64,000 nt of DNA from Streptomyces sp. GESEQ-4 (GCF_017948455.1 NZ_JAFFSU010000004.1:359029-423028), one strand, 5' to 3'; counted from the first letter of the stretch, positions 50,122 to 59,423 are shown. Translations and numbers: made by a program. Notes: generated from the sequence alone by a model not told the origin.

Positions 50122-51273
50122 ATGTCTGTGACCGTGGAACCGTCGTCCGTCGAAGTGCCCGAGAACACGCCCGCGCAAGATTCCGCGCAGGAAGCGGCGG
50201 CGCTGCGCCCGCACGCCGAGGACGCCTTCGCCGCCGAACTCGCCACGCTGGCCGCGCAGGACGACCGTCCGCGCCCGGCCCGCTGGAAGATGTCGCCGTG
50301 GGCCGTCGCCACGTATCTCCTCGGCGGCACCCTGCCGGACGGCACGGTGATCACACCGAAGTACGTCGGCCCGCGCCGCATCGTCGAGGTCGCCGTCACC
50401 ACACTCGCCACCGACCGCGCCCTGCTGCTGCTCGGCGTGCCCGGCACCGCCAAGACCTGGGTCTCCGAGCATCTGGCCGCGGCGGTCAGCGGGGACTCGA
50501 CCCTGCTCGTGCAGGGCACGGCGGGCACGCCGGAGGAGGCGATCCGGTACGGCTGGAACTACGCGCAGTTGCTCGCGCACGGGCCGAGCCGAGACGCCCT
50601 CGTGCCCAGCCCGGTGATGCGGGCCATGGCCGAAGGGATGACAGCGCGGGTCGAGGAGCTGACCCGCATCCCGGCCGACGTGCAGGACACGCTCATCACG
50701 ATCCTGTCGGAGAAGACGCTGCCGATACCGGAGCTGGGGCAGGAGGTGCAGGCGGTCCGCGGCTTCAACCTGATCGCCACGGCCAACGACCGCGACCGCG
50801 GGGTCAACGACCTGTCCAGCGCCCTGCGCCGCCGCTTCAACACGGTCGTGCTGCCGCTGCCGGAGAGTGTCGAGGCCGAGGTCGACATCGTCTCCCGTCG
50901 CGTGGACCAGATCGGCCGCTCCCTCGACCTGCCGTCCGTGCCGGACGGCGTCGACGAGATCCGCCGCGTCGTGACCGTCTTCCGCGAGCTGCGCGACGGG
51001 GTCACCTCCGACGGCCGTACGAAGGTGAAGTCGCCCAGCGGCACGCTGTCCACCGCCGAGGCGATCTCCGTCGTCACCAGCGGGCTGGCGCTGGCCGCTC
51101 ACTTCGGCGACGGCGTGCTGCGGGCCGGCGACGTCGCCGCGGGCATCCTCGGCGCCGTCGTCCGTGACCCGGCGGCCGACCGGGTCATCTGGCAGGAGTA
51201 CCTGGAGGCGGTCGTCCGCGAGCGCGACGGCTGGAAGGACTTCTACCGGGCATGCCGGGAGGTGAGCGCGTGA
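50122..51273 (+). CDS. MoxR-family AAA+ ATPase
   Basis: 383 aa from ATG 50122 (GGAGGGGG upstream). MoxR ATPases act as chaperones that load or activate partners, commonly with VWA proteins. Walker A is LGVPGTAKTW, Walker B is replaced by the MoxR-type EELTRIPADVQDTLITILSEK segment (Glu-Glu and a polar helix), sensor 1 is FNLIATANDRDRG and the Arg finger SSALRRRFN. The long Ala/Glu N-terminus is probably disordered. It overlaps the DUF5682 gene by 4 bases (GTGA). First gene of the MoxR-DUF5682-ORF-VWA operon. Confidence 0.9.
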   Translation: MSVTVEPSSVEVPENTPAQDSAQEAAALRPHAEDAFAAELATLAAQDDRPRPARWKMSPWAVATYLLGGTLPDGTVITPKYVGPRRIVEVAVTTLATDRALLLLGVPGTAKTWVSEHLAAAVSGDSTLLVQGTAGTPEEAIRYGWNYAQLLAHGPSRDALVPSPVMRAMAEGMTARVEELTRIPADVQDTLITILSEKTLPIPELGQEVQAVRGFNLIATANDRDRGVNDLSSALRRRFNTVVLPLPESVEAEVDIVSRRVDQIGRSLDLPSVPDGVDEIRRVVTVFRELRDGVTSDGRTKVKSPSGTLSTAEAISVVTSGLALAAHFGDGVLRAGDVAAGILGAVVRDPAADRVIWQEYLEAVVRERDGWKDFYRACREVSA

Positions 51274-53639
51274 GCGACAAGGGCGGGGGTGCTGCCGCGG
51301 GGCCACTGCTTCTCGGCGTACGGCATCACGGGCCCGGCTCGGCGCGCGCCGTGCGGGCGGCACTGGACGCGGCCCGGCCGCGGGTCGTACTGATCGAGGG
51401 CCCACCCGAGGCCGACGCGCTGATTCCGCTCGCCGCCGACGAGGAGATGCGGCCACCGGTCGCCCTCCTCGCCCACGCCGTGGACGAGCCCGGACGTTCG
51501 GCGTTCTGGCCGCTGGCCGAGTTCTCCCCGGAGTGGGTCGCGATCCGCTGGGCCCTGGACCACGAAGTACCGGCCCGCTTCATCGACTTGCCGGCCACGC
51601 ACACGCTGGTGTGGGAGCGGGACGCGGAGGCCAGTGAGGGCCCAGGTTCTGAGGGGGCGCAGGCGCCCACCGTCGATGACGTCCGTGTCGATCCGTTGGC
51701 CGTGCTCGCCGAAGCCGCCGGTTATGACGACCCCGAGCGGTGGTGGGAGGACGTGGTCGAGCACCGGGGGGTCGGGGAGGGGGACGCGTTCGCGCCGTTC
51801 GTCGTGCTGGAAGAGGCGATGGGGGCGTTGCGGGAGGTGTACGGGACCGGGGGGCATGACCGGGATCTCGTGCGGGAGGCGTACATGCGGCTCCAAGTGC
51901 GGGCGGCCCAGCGTGAGTTCGGGGACGGGGCGGCCGTGGTGTGCGGGGCCTGGCATGTGCCCGCGCTGCGGGAAAAGGCTGCCGTCTCCGCCGACCGGGC
52001 ACTGCTGAAGGGGCTGCCCAAGGTCAAGGTGGACATGACCTGGGTGCCGTGGACACACCGCAGGCTGGCGCGGGTCAGCGGATACGGCGCGGGCATCGAC
52101 TCGCCGGGCTGGTACGGGCATCTGTTCAGCGCGCCGGACCGGCCGGTCGAGCGGTGGCTGACGAAGGTCGCGGGGCTGCTGCGCGCCGAGGACCGGCTCG
52201 TCTCCTCGGCTCATGTCATCGAGGCGGTGCGGCTGGCTCAGACGCTCGCCGCGATGCGCGGACGTCCGCTGCCCGGGCTGAGCGAGACGACCGACGCCGT
52301 ACGGGCGGTGATGTGCGAGGGCTCGGACGTGCCGTTGGCGCTGGTGCACGACCGGCTGGTCGTGGGCGATGTGCTGGGGGAGGTGCCGCGGTCGGCGCCC
52401 GCCGTGCCGTTGCAGCGGGACCTCGACCGGATCCAGCGTCGGCTGCGGCTCAAACCGGAGGCGCTGGAGCGGGAGTTGGAGCTCGACCTGCGCAAGGAGA
52501 CCGACGCCGGACGCAGCAGGCTGCTGCACCGGCTGCGGCTGCTGGGCGTCGAGTGGGGTGATCCGGCGGCGTCGCGGGGCAGTACGGGCACGTTCCGGGA
52601 GACGTGGCGGCTGCGGTGGGAGCCGGAGCTGTCCGTGCGGGTCGCCGAGGCCGGGGTGTGGGGGACGACCGTGCTCGCTGCCGCGACCGCCAAGGCGGAG
52701 GCCGACGCTGTGGCGGCGCAGGGCCTCGCCGAGGTCACCGCGCTCGCCGAGCGGTGCCTGCTGGCCGAACTGCCGGACGCGCTGCCCACGGTGATGCGGA
52801 TCCTCGCCGACCGCGCCGCCCTGGACACCGACGTCGGCCATCTCGCCCAGGCCCTGCCCGCCCTGGTCCGCTCCCTGAGATACGGCGATGTGCGCGGCAC
52901 GGACACCAGCGCCCTGGCCGAGGTCGCGGCAGGCCTCGCCGAGCGGATCTTCGTCGGCCTGCCTCCGGCGTGCGCCGCGCTCGACGCGGACGCGGCGGAG
53001 GAGATGCGGCGCCATGTGGACGCCGTGCACGGGGCGGTGGGGCTGCTGGGCGACGCTTCCGCGCCGGGCCACGGTGACCTGCGGGTTCGCTGGCGGTCGG
53101 TGCTGCGGGTGCTGTCGGGACGGGACACCGTGCCCGGCGTCGTCCGGGGGCGTGCGGTGCGGTTGCTGCTGGACGAAGGGGAGTTGGGCCAGGACGAGGC
53201 GGCGCGGCTCATGGGGCTCGTGCTGTCGCCGGGGACCGCACCAGCGGACGGGGCCGCGTGGATCGAGGGGTTCGTCGGCGGGGGTTCGGGCGGCGGGATG
53301 CTCCTCGTCCACGACGAGCGGTTGCTCGGACTGGTCGACGCCTGGCTGACGGGGGTGCCGGCGGAGGCGTTCACGGACGTACTGCCGTTGCTGCGGCGGA
53401 CGTTCTCGGCGTACGAGCCGGGGGTGCGGCGGACCCTCGGCGAACTGGTCCGGCGCGGACCGGGGGCGCGGGGGAGTACGGCGGCCGCCGGCTCCGGGAT
53501 ACCCGGGTTCGCACCCGACCTGGACACGGCACGCGCGGACGCGGTGCTGCCGGTGGTGCGGTTGCTGTTGGGGCTGGAGCTGGATGACGGCGATCACTCG
53601 AGCGCCGACGCCAACGACCTCGTGGGGGTGGGGAGATGA
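51270..53639 (+). CDS. DUF5682-family protein with TraB/TIKI-like N-terminus
   Basis: 789 aa from GTG 51270, chosen over ATG 51252 because of GGGAGG spacing and the GTGA overlap with MoxR. The N-terminus reads LLLGVRHHGPGSARAV...PRVVLIEGPPEADAL..., with paired His and a Glu-x-Pro-Pro-Glu-like motif that recalls the TraB/TIKI/erythromycin-esterase fold, whose members are metal-dependent hydrolases. More possible active-site residues are in GAWHVPALREK. The C-terminal ~400 residues are helical repeats. Always found in MoxR/VWA clusters; the enzymatic role is inference. Confidence 0.82.
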   Translation: MSDKGGGAAAGPLLLGVRHHGPGSARAVRAALDAARPRVVLIEGPPEADALIPLAADEEMRPPVALLAHAVDEPGRSAFWPLAEFSPEWVAIRWALDHEVPARFIDLPATHTLVWERDAEASEGPGSEGAQAPTVDDVRVDPLAVLAEAAGYDDPERWWEDVVEHRGVGEGDAFAPFVVLEEAMGALREVYGTGGHDRDLVREAYMRLQVRAAQREFGDGAAVVCGAWHVPALREKAAVSADRALLKGLPKVKVDMTWVPWTHRRLARVSGYGAGIDSPGWYGHLFSAPDRPVERWLTKVAGLLRAEDRLVSSAHVIEAVRLAQTLAAMRGRPLPGLSETTDAVRAVMCEGSDVPLALVHDRLVVGDVLGEVPRSAPAVPLQRDLDRIQRRLRLKPEALERELELDLRKETDAGRSRLLHRLRLLGVEWGDPAASRGSTGTFRETWRLRWEPELSVRVAEAGVWGTTVLAAATAKAEADAVAAQGLAEVTALAERCLLAELPDALPTVMRILADRAALDTDVGHLAQALPALVRSLRYGDVRGTDTSALAEVAAGLAERIFVGLPPACAALDADAAEEMRRHVDAVHGAVGLLGDASAPGHGDLRVRWRSVLRVLSGRDTVPGVVRGRAVRLLLDEGELGQDEAARLMGLVLSPGTAPADGAAWIEGFVGGGSGGGMLLVHDERLLGLVDAWLTGVPAEAFTDVLPLLRRTFSAYEPGVRRTLGELVRRGPGARGSTAAAGSGIPGFAPDLDTARADAVLPVVRLLLGLELDDGDHSSADANDLVGVGR

Positions 53640-53944
53640 CGACCGACAGGTTGAGCGAGCCGGGGGAGCCGCGTGGGCCGAGGGAGCGTAGTGAAGCGGT
53701 GAACGGGGTCACGGGTATGGGTGGCGGGCAGTCGCTCACGGTGGCAGACGGTCCGAGGGCGACCGTGCGGGTGATGCCGCTCTGGGCGCGGCCGGTGACG
53801 GGGCAGCCTGCGGCGGGGCAGGGGCCTGTGGCGGAGCGTCCTGCGGCGGGGCGTCCTGCCTCGGGACAGCGGCCTGTGGTGGGGCGGCCTGCTTCGGGAC
53901 AGCGGTCTGTGGTGGGGCGGATTCTCACGGGGGTGGGCGTATGA
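53636..53944 (+). CDS. 102-aa low-complexity linker ORF with Gly-Arg-Pro repeats
   Basis: Its ATG overlaps the DUF5682 stop and its stop overlaps the VWA start (both ATGA), so it is most likely translated. The second half consists of imperfect repeats such as VVGRPASGQRPVVGR and PVTGQPAAGQGPVAERPAAG, visible as repeated GCGGGGC/CTGCGGCGGGGC words at about 53800-53920. No domain recognised. It may be a translation bridge grown by repeat expansion between two genes that are usually directly coupled. Confidence 0.55.
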   Translation: MTTDRLSEPGEPRGPRERSEAVNGVTGMGGGQSLTVADGPRATVRVMPLWARPVTGQPAAGQGPVAERPAAGRPASGQRPVVGRPASGQRSVVGRILTGVGV

Positions 53945-55104
53945 CGACCGAGGCGATGGACCCGGCGCAGGAGCGGTTGCGGCGGTGGCGGCTGGTGCTC
54001 GGGGGTGACGCGGCCGACGGCACCGGATGCACGCTGGCCGGGCAGGACGCCGCGATGGACGGGGCGCTCTCCGCGCTCTATGGGCAGGGGGAGAAACCGC
54101 GGACGGGGAGGGACCGTTCTGCGGGGCTGGGGGCGTCGGCGCCGTCCGTGGCGCGCTGGCTCGGGGACATCCGGACGTACTTCCCCTCCTCCGTGGTGCA
54201 GGTGATGCAGCGTGACGCCATCGACCGGCTCGGCCTCGCCACGCTGCTGCTAGAGCCGGAGATGCTGGAGGCGGTGGACGCGGACGTGCATCTCGTCGGC
54301 ACGCTGCTCTCGCTGAACAAGGCGATGCCGGAGACCACGAAGGAGACGGCACGGGCGGTCGTGCGCAAGGTCGTCGAGGACCTCGAGAAGCGGCTCGCCA
54401 GCCGCACCCGGGCCACGCTCACCGGCGCCCTCGACCGCAGCGCGCGCGTCAACCGGCCCCGCCACCACGACATCGACTGGAACCGCACGATCGCGGCCAA
54501 CCTCAAGCACTACCTGCCCGAGTACCGGACGATCGTGCCCGAGCGGCTCATCGGATACGGGCGGGCCTCCCAGTCCGTGAAGAAGGAGGTCATCCTCTGC
54601 ATCGACCAGTCGGGGTCGATGGCGGCGTCGGTCGTCTACGCATCGGTGTTCGGGGCGGTGCTGGCGTCCATGCGGTCGATCAGTACGCGGCTGGTCGTCT
54701 TCGACACGGCCGTCGTCGACCTCACCGACCAGCTCGACGATCCGGTCGACGTGCTCTTCGGCACGCAACTCGGCGGCGGTACGGACATCAACCGGGCGCT
54801 CGCGTACTGCCAGTCGCAGATCACCCGGCCCGCGGAGACGGTGGTCGTGCTGATCAGCGACCTGTACGAGGGAGGCATACGGAACGAGATGCTCAAGCGG
54901 GTCGCGGCGATGAAGGGGGCGGGGGTGCAGTTCGTGACGCTTCTCGCGCTGTCGGACGAGGGGGCGCCCGCGTATGACCGGGAGCACGCGGCCGCACTCG
55001 CGGCGCTGGGCGCGCCGGCTTTCGCCTGCACGCCCGATCTGTTCCCCGAGGTGATGGCTGCGGCGATCGAGAAGCGGCCGTTGCCGGTTCCGGACAGCGC
55101 ATGA
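53941..55104 (+). CDS. VWA-domain protein (CoxE-like)
   Basis: 387 aa. Partner of the MoxR ATPase. N-terminal helical region, then a VWA domain at about 215-370 with a full MIDAS: CIDQSGSMAAS (DxSxS), the Thr in LGGGTDINRAL and the Asp in VVLISDLYEGG. VWA domains bind partners through a Mg2+ ion, and MoxR uses them as substrates or adaptors. No signal peptide or membrane segment, so it is cytoplasmic. Last gene of the operon. The following gene at 55268 is probably separate. Confidence 0.92.
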   Translation: MTTEAMDPAQERLRRWRLVLGGDAADGTGCTLAGQDAAMDGALSALYGQGEKPRTGRDRSAGLGASAPSVARWLGDIRTYFPSSVVQVMQRDAIDRLGLATLLLEPEMLEAVDADVHLVGTLLSLNKAMPETTKETARAVVRKVVEDLEKRLASRTRATLTGALDRSARVNRPRHHDIDWNRTIAANLKHYLPEYRTIVPERLIGYGRASQSVKKEVILCIDQSGSMAASVVYASVFGAVLASMRSISTRLVVFDTAVVDLTDQLDDPVDVLFGTQLGGGTDINRALAYCQSQITRPAETVVVLISDLYEGGIRNEMLKRVAAMKGAGVQFVTLLALSDEGAPAYDREHAAALAALGAPAFACTPDLFPEVMAAAIEKRPLPVPDSA

Positions 55105-55267
55105 CGACGGGAGGGAGGAGGACGGGAGGAGAGGAGGGCGGTGAAGTCGGTTCGCTGACGATTTGTCGACCGACTTCGGCCAGCAAATGGGACATGTGTA
55201 CCCATCGGTGCCGAGGGGGCTTGCGGAACCTCGGGAGGCGCGTGCAAGGATCGAGGCCTTGTCAGCG

Positions 55268-56431
55268 GTGCGCCGCGCCCCGCTTGCCCGCATGCGTCGC
55301 GCCGACCTGTCGCTCGTTCCGCCGCACGGGAGGACCCACCCCCTCTTGACCTTCTCAGCAGCCCTGTCCGGTGCCGCTCTGCGTGTCATGCGCACAGCGG
55401 CCGGGCGGCGTGCGCTGGAACTGGCGCTGCTGGTGTGTGGGTTGTTCGCGCTCGGACTGCTCTACGGGGAGCAGGCGCACGCGACGGACGGGGACGGTAT
55501 GACGTCGGCGACCTCGGTCGAGGCCGTGCGGCAAACGGAGCCGGGGGACGGAGTCCTGGCGGCGACGCGGGCCACGGTCGGGCGGTTGGTGAGTCCGCCG
55601 GCCGAGGGTGGGGGCGGGGCGGCTGGTGACGCGGTCGAGGCTGTGGCCTCTGACGCGGGCTCCTCCAAGTCGACCTCCCCTGAGGTCAACTCCTCCGAAG
55701 TCACCGTTCCCCAGCGCCCCCAGGCCGACAAGGCACTCCCTCACCCGCGCACCCCCGGGCCCGCCGATCGCATACGCCGACCGGTGACCGAGGAGGTCGT
55801 CGGATCCGTGGGCGAGCGGGTCGTGCGGCCGGTCGGTGATCTGGTGGGGGGTGTGACCGAGGGGCTGGCCGAGGCGCAGAGGAACATACCGCCGCTGTCG
55901 TTGCTGCCGTCCCTGCCGCTGACGCCCGAGTCGCCGGTGCTGCCGGAATTCCCGGGTGCCCTGCTGCCTGGGCTGCCCGAACTGCCCCTTCCGCCGGTGC
56001 TTCCGGGACTGCCGGGGCAGACGCTCCCCGCCCCGGTCACGTCGGCACCGCAGCCGGGGCCGGGCGCGGGCGCGGACGGCGAGGCGGTGGGCGACGGCGC
56101 CTCCGAGCAACGTACGGACGGGGCAGGGGCCGTAACGTATGGCCCGGTGTTCGTCGCCGACGTGACGTCGGCCGGCGACGCGACGCGGGCCGCCGGGCAT
56201 CGCGTCCGGCCCACCGAGCACGCGCCCGACCAGCCCGCTCCCGGCGGTGATCCGGGGGGTGCGCTGGGCAACCGTTCGGCGGCCGACAACGGCGCCTCGC
56301 GGCACGGCGATGCGCATGCCGTCGCTCTGTACCACCGGGCGCCGCTGAGGCTGGTGGCCGGCGCCGCCGCGCGTCATGACGCGTGCGAGACCCGGGACAG
56401 GCACCCGGACATTCCCGTCTCCCCGGCATAG
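55268..56431 (+). CDS. Secreted or membrane-anchored Pro/Gly/Val-rich protein
   Basis: About 387 aa from GTG 55268; other in-frame starts (TTG 55259, ATG 55292, ATG 55388) are possible. The hydrophobic signal or anchor ALELALLVCGLFALGLLYG ends at AHA-T. The rest is low complexity: Glu/Ser/Val stretches, a 'PLSLLPSLPLTPESPVLPEFPGALLPGLPELPLPPVLPGLPG' type Leu-Pro tract at about 230-275, and a His/Asp/Arg-rich end. No domain recognised. It resembles the next gene in having a signal and repeats, and both may be envelope proteins of sporulating or aerial cells, which is speculation. Confidence 0.65.
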   Translation: MRRAPLARMRRADLSLVPPHGRTHPLLTFSAALSGAALRVMRTAAGRRALELALLVCGLFALGLLYGEQAHATDGDGMTSATSVEAVRQTEPGDGVLAATRATVGRLVSPPAEGGGGAAGDAVEAVASDAGSSKSTSPEVNSSEVTVPQRPQADKALPHPRTPGPADRIRRPVTEEVVGSVGERVVRPVGDLVGGVTEGLAEAQRNIPPLSLLPSLPLTPESPVLPEFPGALLPGLPELPLPPVLPGLPGQTLPAPVTSAPQPGPGAGADGEAVGDGASEQRTDGAGAVTYGPVFVADVTSAGDATRAAGHRVRPTEHAPDQPAPGGDPGGALGNRSAADNGASRHGDAHAVALYHRAPLRLVAGAAARHDACETRDRHPDIPVSPA

Positions 56432-56759
56432 GGCAGCCCTCCCCCCCGCCGTAGACCTTCCGCGCGGGGGCGGACCAGGTCTGCCCTCCCGTCCGGACAC
56501 CCCTCCGATCTCCGGGCGGAAGCCGCCGGAGCCGTATCGGCACCTGTCATCGCATCCGGATCCACATCCACATCCGCGTCCACCGGTTCGCTCTTCCCGA
56601 ACCGTGCGGGACGACGGACGGAATGGCGGACCTACGGAGGCGAGCGGGTGCGGCGGTGACGGACATGTCCCCAGCCTCCCGAAGTGCCTTGAGTTCCAAG
56701 GGCTTCGGGGCTCCCCAGGGTCGTTCGAGCCCTCAAGGATCTAAGGATCTGACGCACGT
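56432..56759 (+). other. 328-bp upstream region of the 724-aa secreted protein gene
   Basis: Contains short direct repeats (CCACATCCACATCC at about 56568 and AAGGATCT twice in tandem at 56735-56750). The second AAGGATCT lies about 10 bases before the ATG and probably includes the ribosome site. No other gene seen. Confidence 0.5.
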
Positions 56760-58934
56760 ATGAACAAGAACATCCGCCGCTCCATCGTCATAGCCGCCGG
56801 TGTCACCGGCGCCTGGGCGCTCGGTTCCTCCGTGGCCAGCGCGGACGAGTTGCCCGCAGCGTCCGTGACCACGCCTGACGCGACGACCGACGACGTCACG
56901 TCCGACGTGACCACCGCCCTCACCGACACGCTCGGGAACGTCACCGACACGGTTGACGGCGTCGTCACCGGCGTGACGGACACGGTCTCCGGCGCCGCCG
57001 GGGACACCACCGCCGAGGCGACGTCGACCACTCAGGCGACCGGCGCCACCACCGACAAGGCTGCCGCCGGCGCCGCCGAGCAGGCTCGCCGGTACGTCGA
57101 CGCGCAGGTGACCGTCCCGAAGGCGTCCAAGGTGAGGGGCGCCCAGGCGATCCAGGGCGCCAAGGCCGCGCGCGCCGCGCAGGCCGAGGCCAAGGTCACG
57201 GCAGCGGACGCCGCGGGCACGGTCCGCGCCACCGCCGAGAACACCTCGGCCACGGTCCACGCCACCGCCACGGCCTCCGACGCCCCCACCGCACCGCGCG
57301 GCGGCATCGACTACCTCTTCGGCCCCCTCTCCGCCTTCGCCCCCGAACTGGAGAAGGCCCTGGCCGCCGCCCAGACGAAGCTCCAGGCCACCCAGTCGGC
57401 CGCCCGCGCCCAGGCCCAGGGCATCGACGGCGTCGTACGCACCAAGGCCCAGCACGTGGTCGCGGGCGCGGGCCGCACGGCAGCGGGCGTGACCGGCACC
57501 GCGCAGACCACGGTCACCGGGGTCCAGGGCCGTGCCGCCGGTACGGCCGCCACGGTCACCGGCTCGGCCCACTCCACGCTCACCGGCGTGGAGGGCCACG
57601 CGGCCCGCCTGTCGACCGCCGCCACCGGCACCGCGCAGGCCACCGTCACCGGAGCCCACGCCCACACCGCCCCCGTCCTCGGCACGGCCACCTCGCAAAC
57701 CACCGCCGTCACCAGTGCCGCCGAGGCTTCCGTCTCCGCCGTCCCCGGTCACCTCACCGGCACGGTCGGCGGGGTGAAGCAGCACGTCGTCGGGACTGTC
57801 AGCAGCGTCCCGGGGACAGTCACGCCGGTCGTCGAGGAGACGGTCGTCGCGGCCGTGCCGCCCGTCGCCGATCACGCCGTGCACGGCGTCGTCCCGGTCG
57901 CGGAACAGACCGTGGCCGGTGTCGTGCCGGTCGCCGAGGGCGCCGTCGGCGGGGTGGCGCCTGCCGCCACCCATGCGGTGGACGGGGTGACGCCGGTCGC
58001 CGAGGGCGCCGTCGGCGGGGTCGTGCCCGTCGCCGGCCACGCCGTGGACGGGGTGACGCCGGTCGTCGGGCAGACGGTCGCCGGGGTCGGGGCCACCGCC
58101 GGGTACGCGGTCGACGCCGCGAGCGCGCTGGCGTACGGAGTCGTCGCGGATGTCCAGCCCGTCGCCGGTGGCGTCGTGCAGGGTGTGCCGCCGGTCGCCA
58201 CCGGGGCGGTCGCCGATGTGCGGGGCGTCGCAGGCGGCGCCGTCGCCGGGGTGCAGCCGGTCGTGGGCGGGGTCGTCGCGGACGTACCGCCGTACGCCAC
58301 CGGTCTGGCCGGCCAGGTCGCCGACGACACCACGCACGCCGTCCTGCCGCCCGTCGGCAACGCCGCTGTGCACGGCGTGGTCCCGGTCGGGGAGCAGGCC
58401 GTCGGGGACGCGGGTGCGCTGGCGTACGGCGTGGTGGGCGACGTCGAGCCCTTCGCGGGCGGCGTCGTCGGCGCCGTACCGCCGCTGGCGCAAGGCGTGG
58501 CCGGGCAGGTGCCGCCGTTCGCGTACGGGGTCGCCGGGGCGGTGCAGCCGTTCGCGTACGGGGTCGCCGGAGCGGTGCAGCCGGTGGTCGAGGCGGCTGT
58601 GGAAACGGTTCGCCCGGTCGTGCAGGGCGTCGGCGGGAGCGCCACGGAGCTGGCGTACGGCGTCACCGGTGAGGTGCGGCCCTTCGCGTACGGCGTCGTC
58701 GGTGAGGTCGACCCCTTCGTCCACGGTGTCGCCGGGCAGGCCGTGCCCTTCGCGCAGGAGCTGACCGGGACCGTCCAGGCCGCCGCGGGCCCACTCGCCG
58801 AGCACGCCGTGACCGGCGTCGACGGGGTCGCCGAATCGGTCACTCCGGCCTACGTCCAGAACATCCAGAGCTACGCGCAGGACGCCACCGGCTACGCCTC
58901 CGGCACGCAGTACGGAACCCCGTACAGCATCTGA
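56760..58934 (+). CDS. Large secreted Ala/Val/Gly protein with 11-residue repeats
   Basis: 724 aa. Signal peptide MNKNIRRSIVIAAGVTGAWALGSSVASA. A Thr/Asp region (TDDVTSDVTTALTDTLGNVTDTV), an Ala/Lys helical segment (VPKASKVRGAQAIQGAKAAR), then Thr/Gly repeats (TGTAQTTVTGVQGRAAGTAATVTG). From about residue 340 to 680 there is a long array of 11-residue units such as TPVAEGAVGGV, VPVAGHAVDGV and QPFAYGVAGAV. An 11-residue period fits long amphipathic helices that lie on membranes or hydrophobic surfaces. No membrane anchor at the C-terminus (ends GTPYSI). I do not recognise a named family; a surface or spore-coat role is speculation. Confidence 0.82.
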   Translation: MNKNIRRSIVIAAGVTGAWALGSSVASADELPAASVTTPDATTDDVTSDVTTALTDTLGNVTDTVDGVVTGVTDTVSGAAGDTTAEATSTTQATGATTDKAAAGAAEQARRYVDAQVTVPKASKVRGAQAIQGAKAARAAQAEAKVTAADAAGTVRATAENTSATVHATATASDAPTAPRGGIDYLFGPLSAFAPELEKALAAAQTKLQATQSAARAQAQGIDGVVRTKAQHVVAGAGRTAAGVTGTAQTTVTGVQGRAAGTAATVTGSAHSTLTGVEGHAARLSTAATGTAQATVTGAHAHTAPVLGTATSQTTAVTSAAEASVSAVPGHLTGTVGGVKQHVVGTVSSVPGTVTPVVEETVVAAVPPVADHAVHGVVPVAEQTVAGVVPVAEGAVGGVAPAATHAVDGVTPVAEGAVGGVVPVAGHAVDGVTPVVGQTVAGVGATAGYAVDAASALAYGVVADVQPVAGGVVQGVPPVATGAVADVRGVAGGAVAGVQPVVGGVVADVPPYATGLAGQVADDTTHAVLPPVGNAAVHGVVPVGEQAVGDAGALAYGVVGDVEPFAGGVVGAVPPLAQGVAGQVPPFAYGVAGAVQPFAYGVAGAVQPVVEAAVETVRPVVQGVGGSATELAYGVTGEVRPFAYGVVGEVDPFVHGVAGQAVPFAQELTGTVQAAAGPLAEHAVTGVDGVAESVTPAYVQNIQSYAQDATGYASGTQYGTPYSI

Positions 58935-59066
58935 CCGCAGGCCCGCCACCGACGCCGTACGACGGGACCCGGCGGAACCGTCATTCGGCGCACTCACCGA
59001 CTCCGCGGCGGCGATGGACCCGGACGGCCGAAGCCGTCGGACCGTCCGGCCGGCACCCCGCGGACG

Positions 59067-59104
59067 GGCCGGCTGATCCCCATTGGGGTGGGGATCAACC
59101 GGCC
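59067..59104 (+). terminator. Hairpin with 15-bp stem after the repeat-protein gene
   Basis: GGCCGGCTGATCCCC pairs with GGGGATCAACCGGCC, one mismatch, 8-base loop. First of two hairpins that probably end the upstream transcript. Confidence 0.6.
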
Positions 59105-59152
59105 TCGCACCCCTGAAGAGGCGCTGTCGCGCCGCTGAGGGGGCTGTTGAAG

Positions 59153-59188
59153 AGGCCTCACCGGGTCAACCCCAGCCCGGTGAGGCCT
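59153..59188 (+). terminator. Second terminator hairpin, 13-bp perfect stem
   Basis: AGGCCTCACCGGG (59153-59165) pairs with CCCGGTGAGGCCT (59176-59188), loop of 10, followed by TTCACC. Confidence 0.75.
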
Positions 59189-59423
59189 TTCACCTGCGGC
59201 ACGCCGTGCCAGTGATCGCGGCATCATGTGACAGGTATCACCGCTCAGGTGTGACCCCTGATTTAGAGACCCTTGTCCGGCGGCGATAACCTGCGAGACG
59301 GACATGCCGCGCGCTCGGACACCGTGTGCGCCTCCCTTGTGACAGACAGCGGACGTCACGTTGCCCTCGCGGCACGCCCACGCAGACAACGAACCGCGAG
59401 ATCACTGATAGGGACGGAAGCGC

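Larger units (their letters stand above)
58935..59423. other. 489-bp region between the repeat protein and sucC
   Basis: Two terminator-like hairpins (59067-59104, 59153-59188) are followed by the sucC promoter region, which includes TGTGAC-type words near 59227-59252. No gene seen. Confidence 0.6.

Noticed and set aside
51243..53597. Minus-strand frame of nearly 800 codons opposite DUF5682
   Set aside because: Arg/Pro/His-rich antisense shadow without start signals; the plus-strand gene is coupled to MoxR.
56733..58997. Minus-strand frame opposite the 724-aa repeat protein
   Set aside because: Asp/Arg/Gly-rich mirror of the valine/alanine repeats; the plus frame has a signal peptide and ribosome site.
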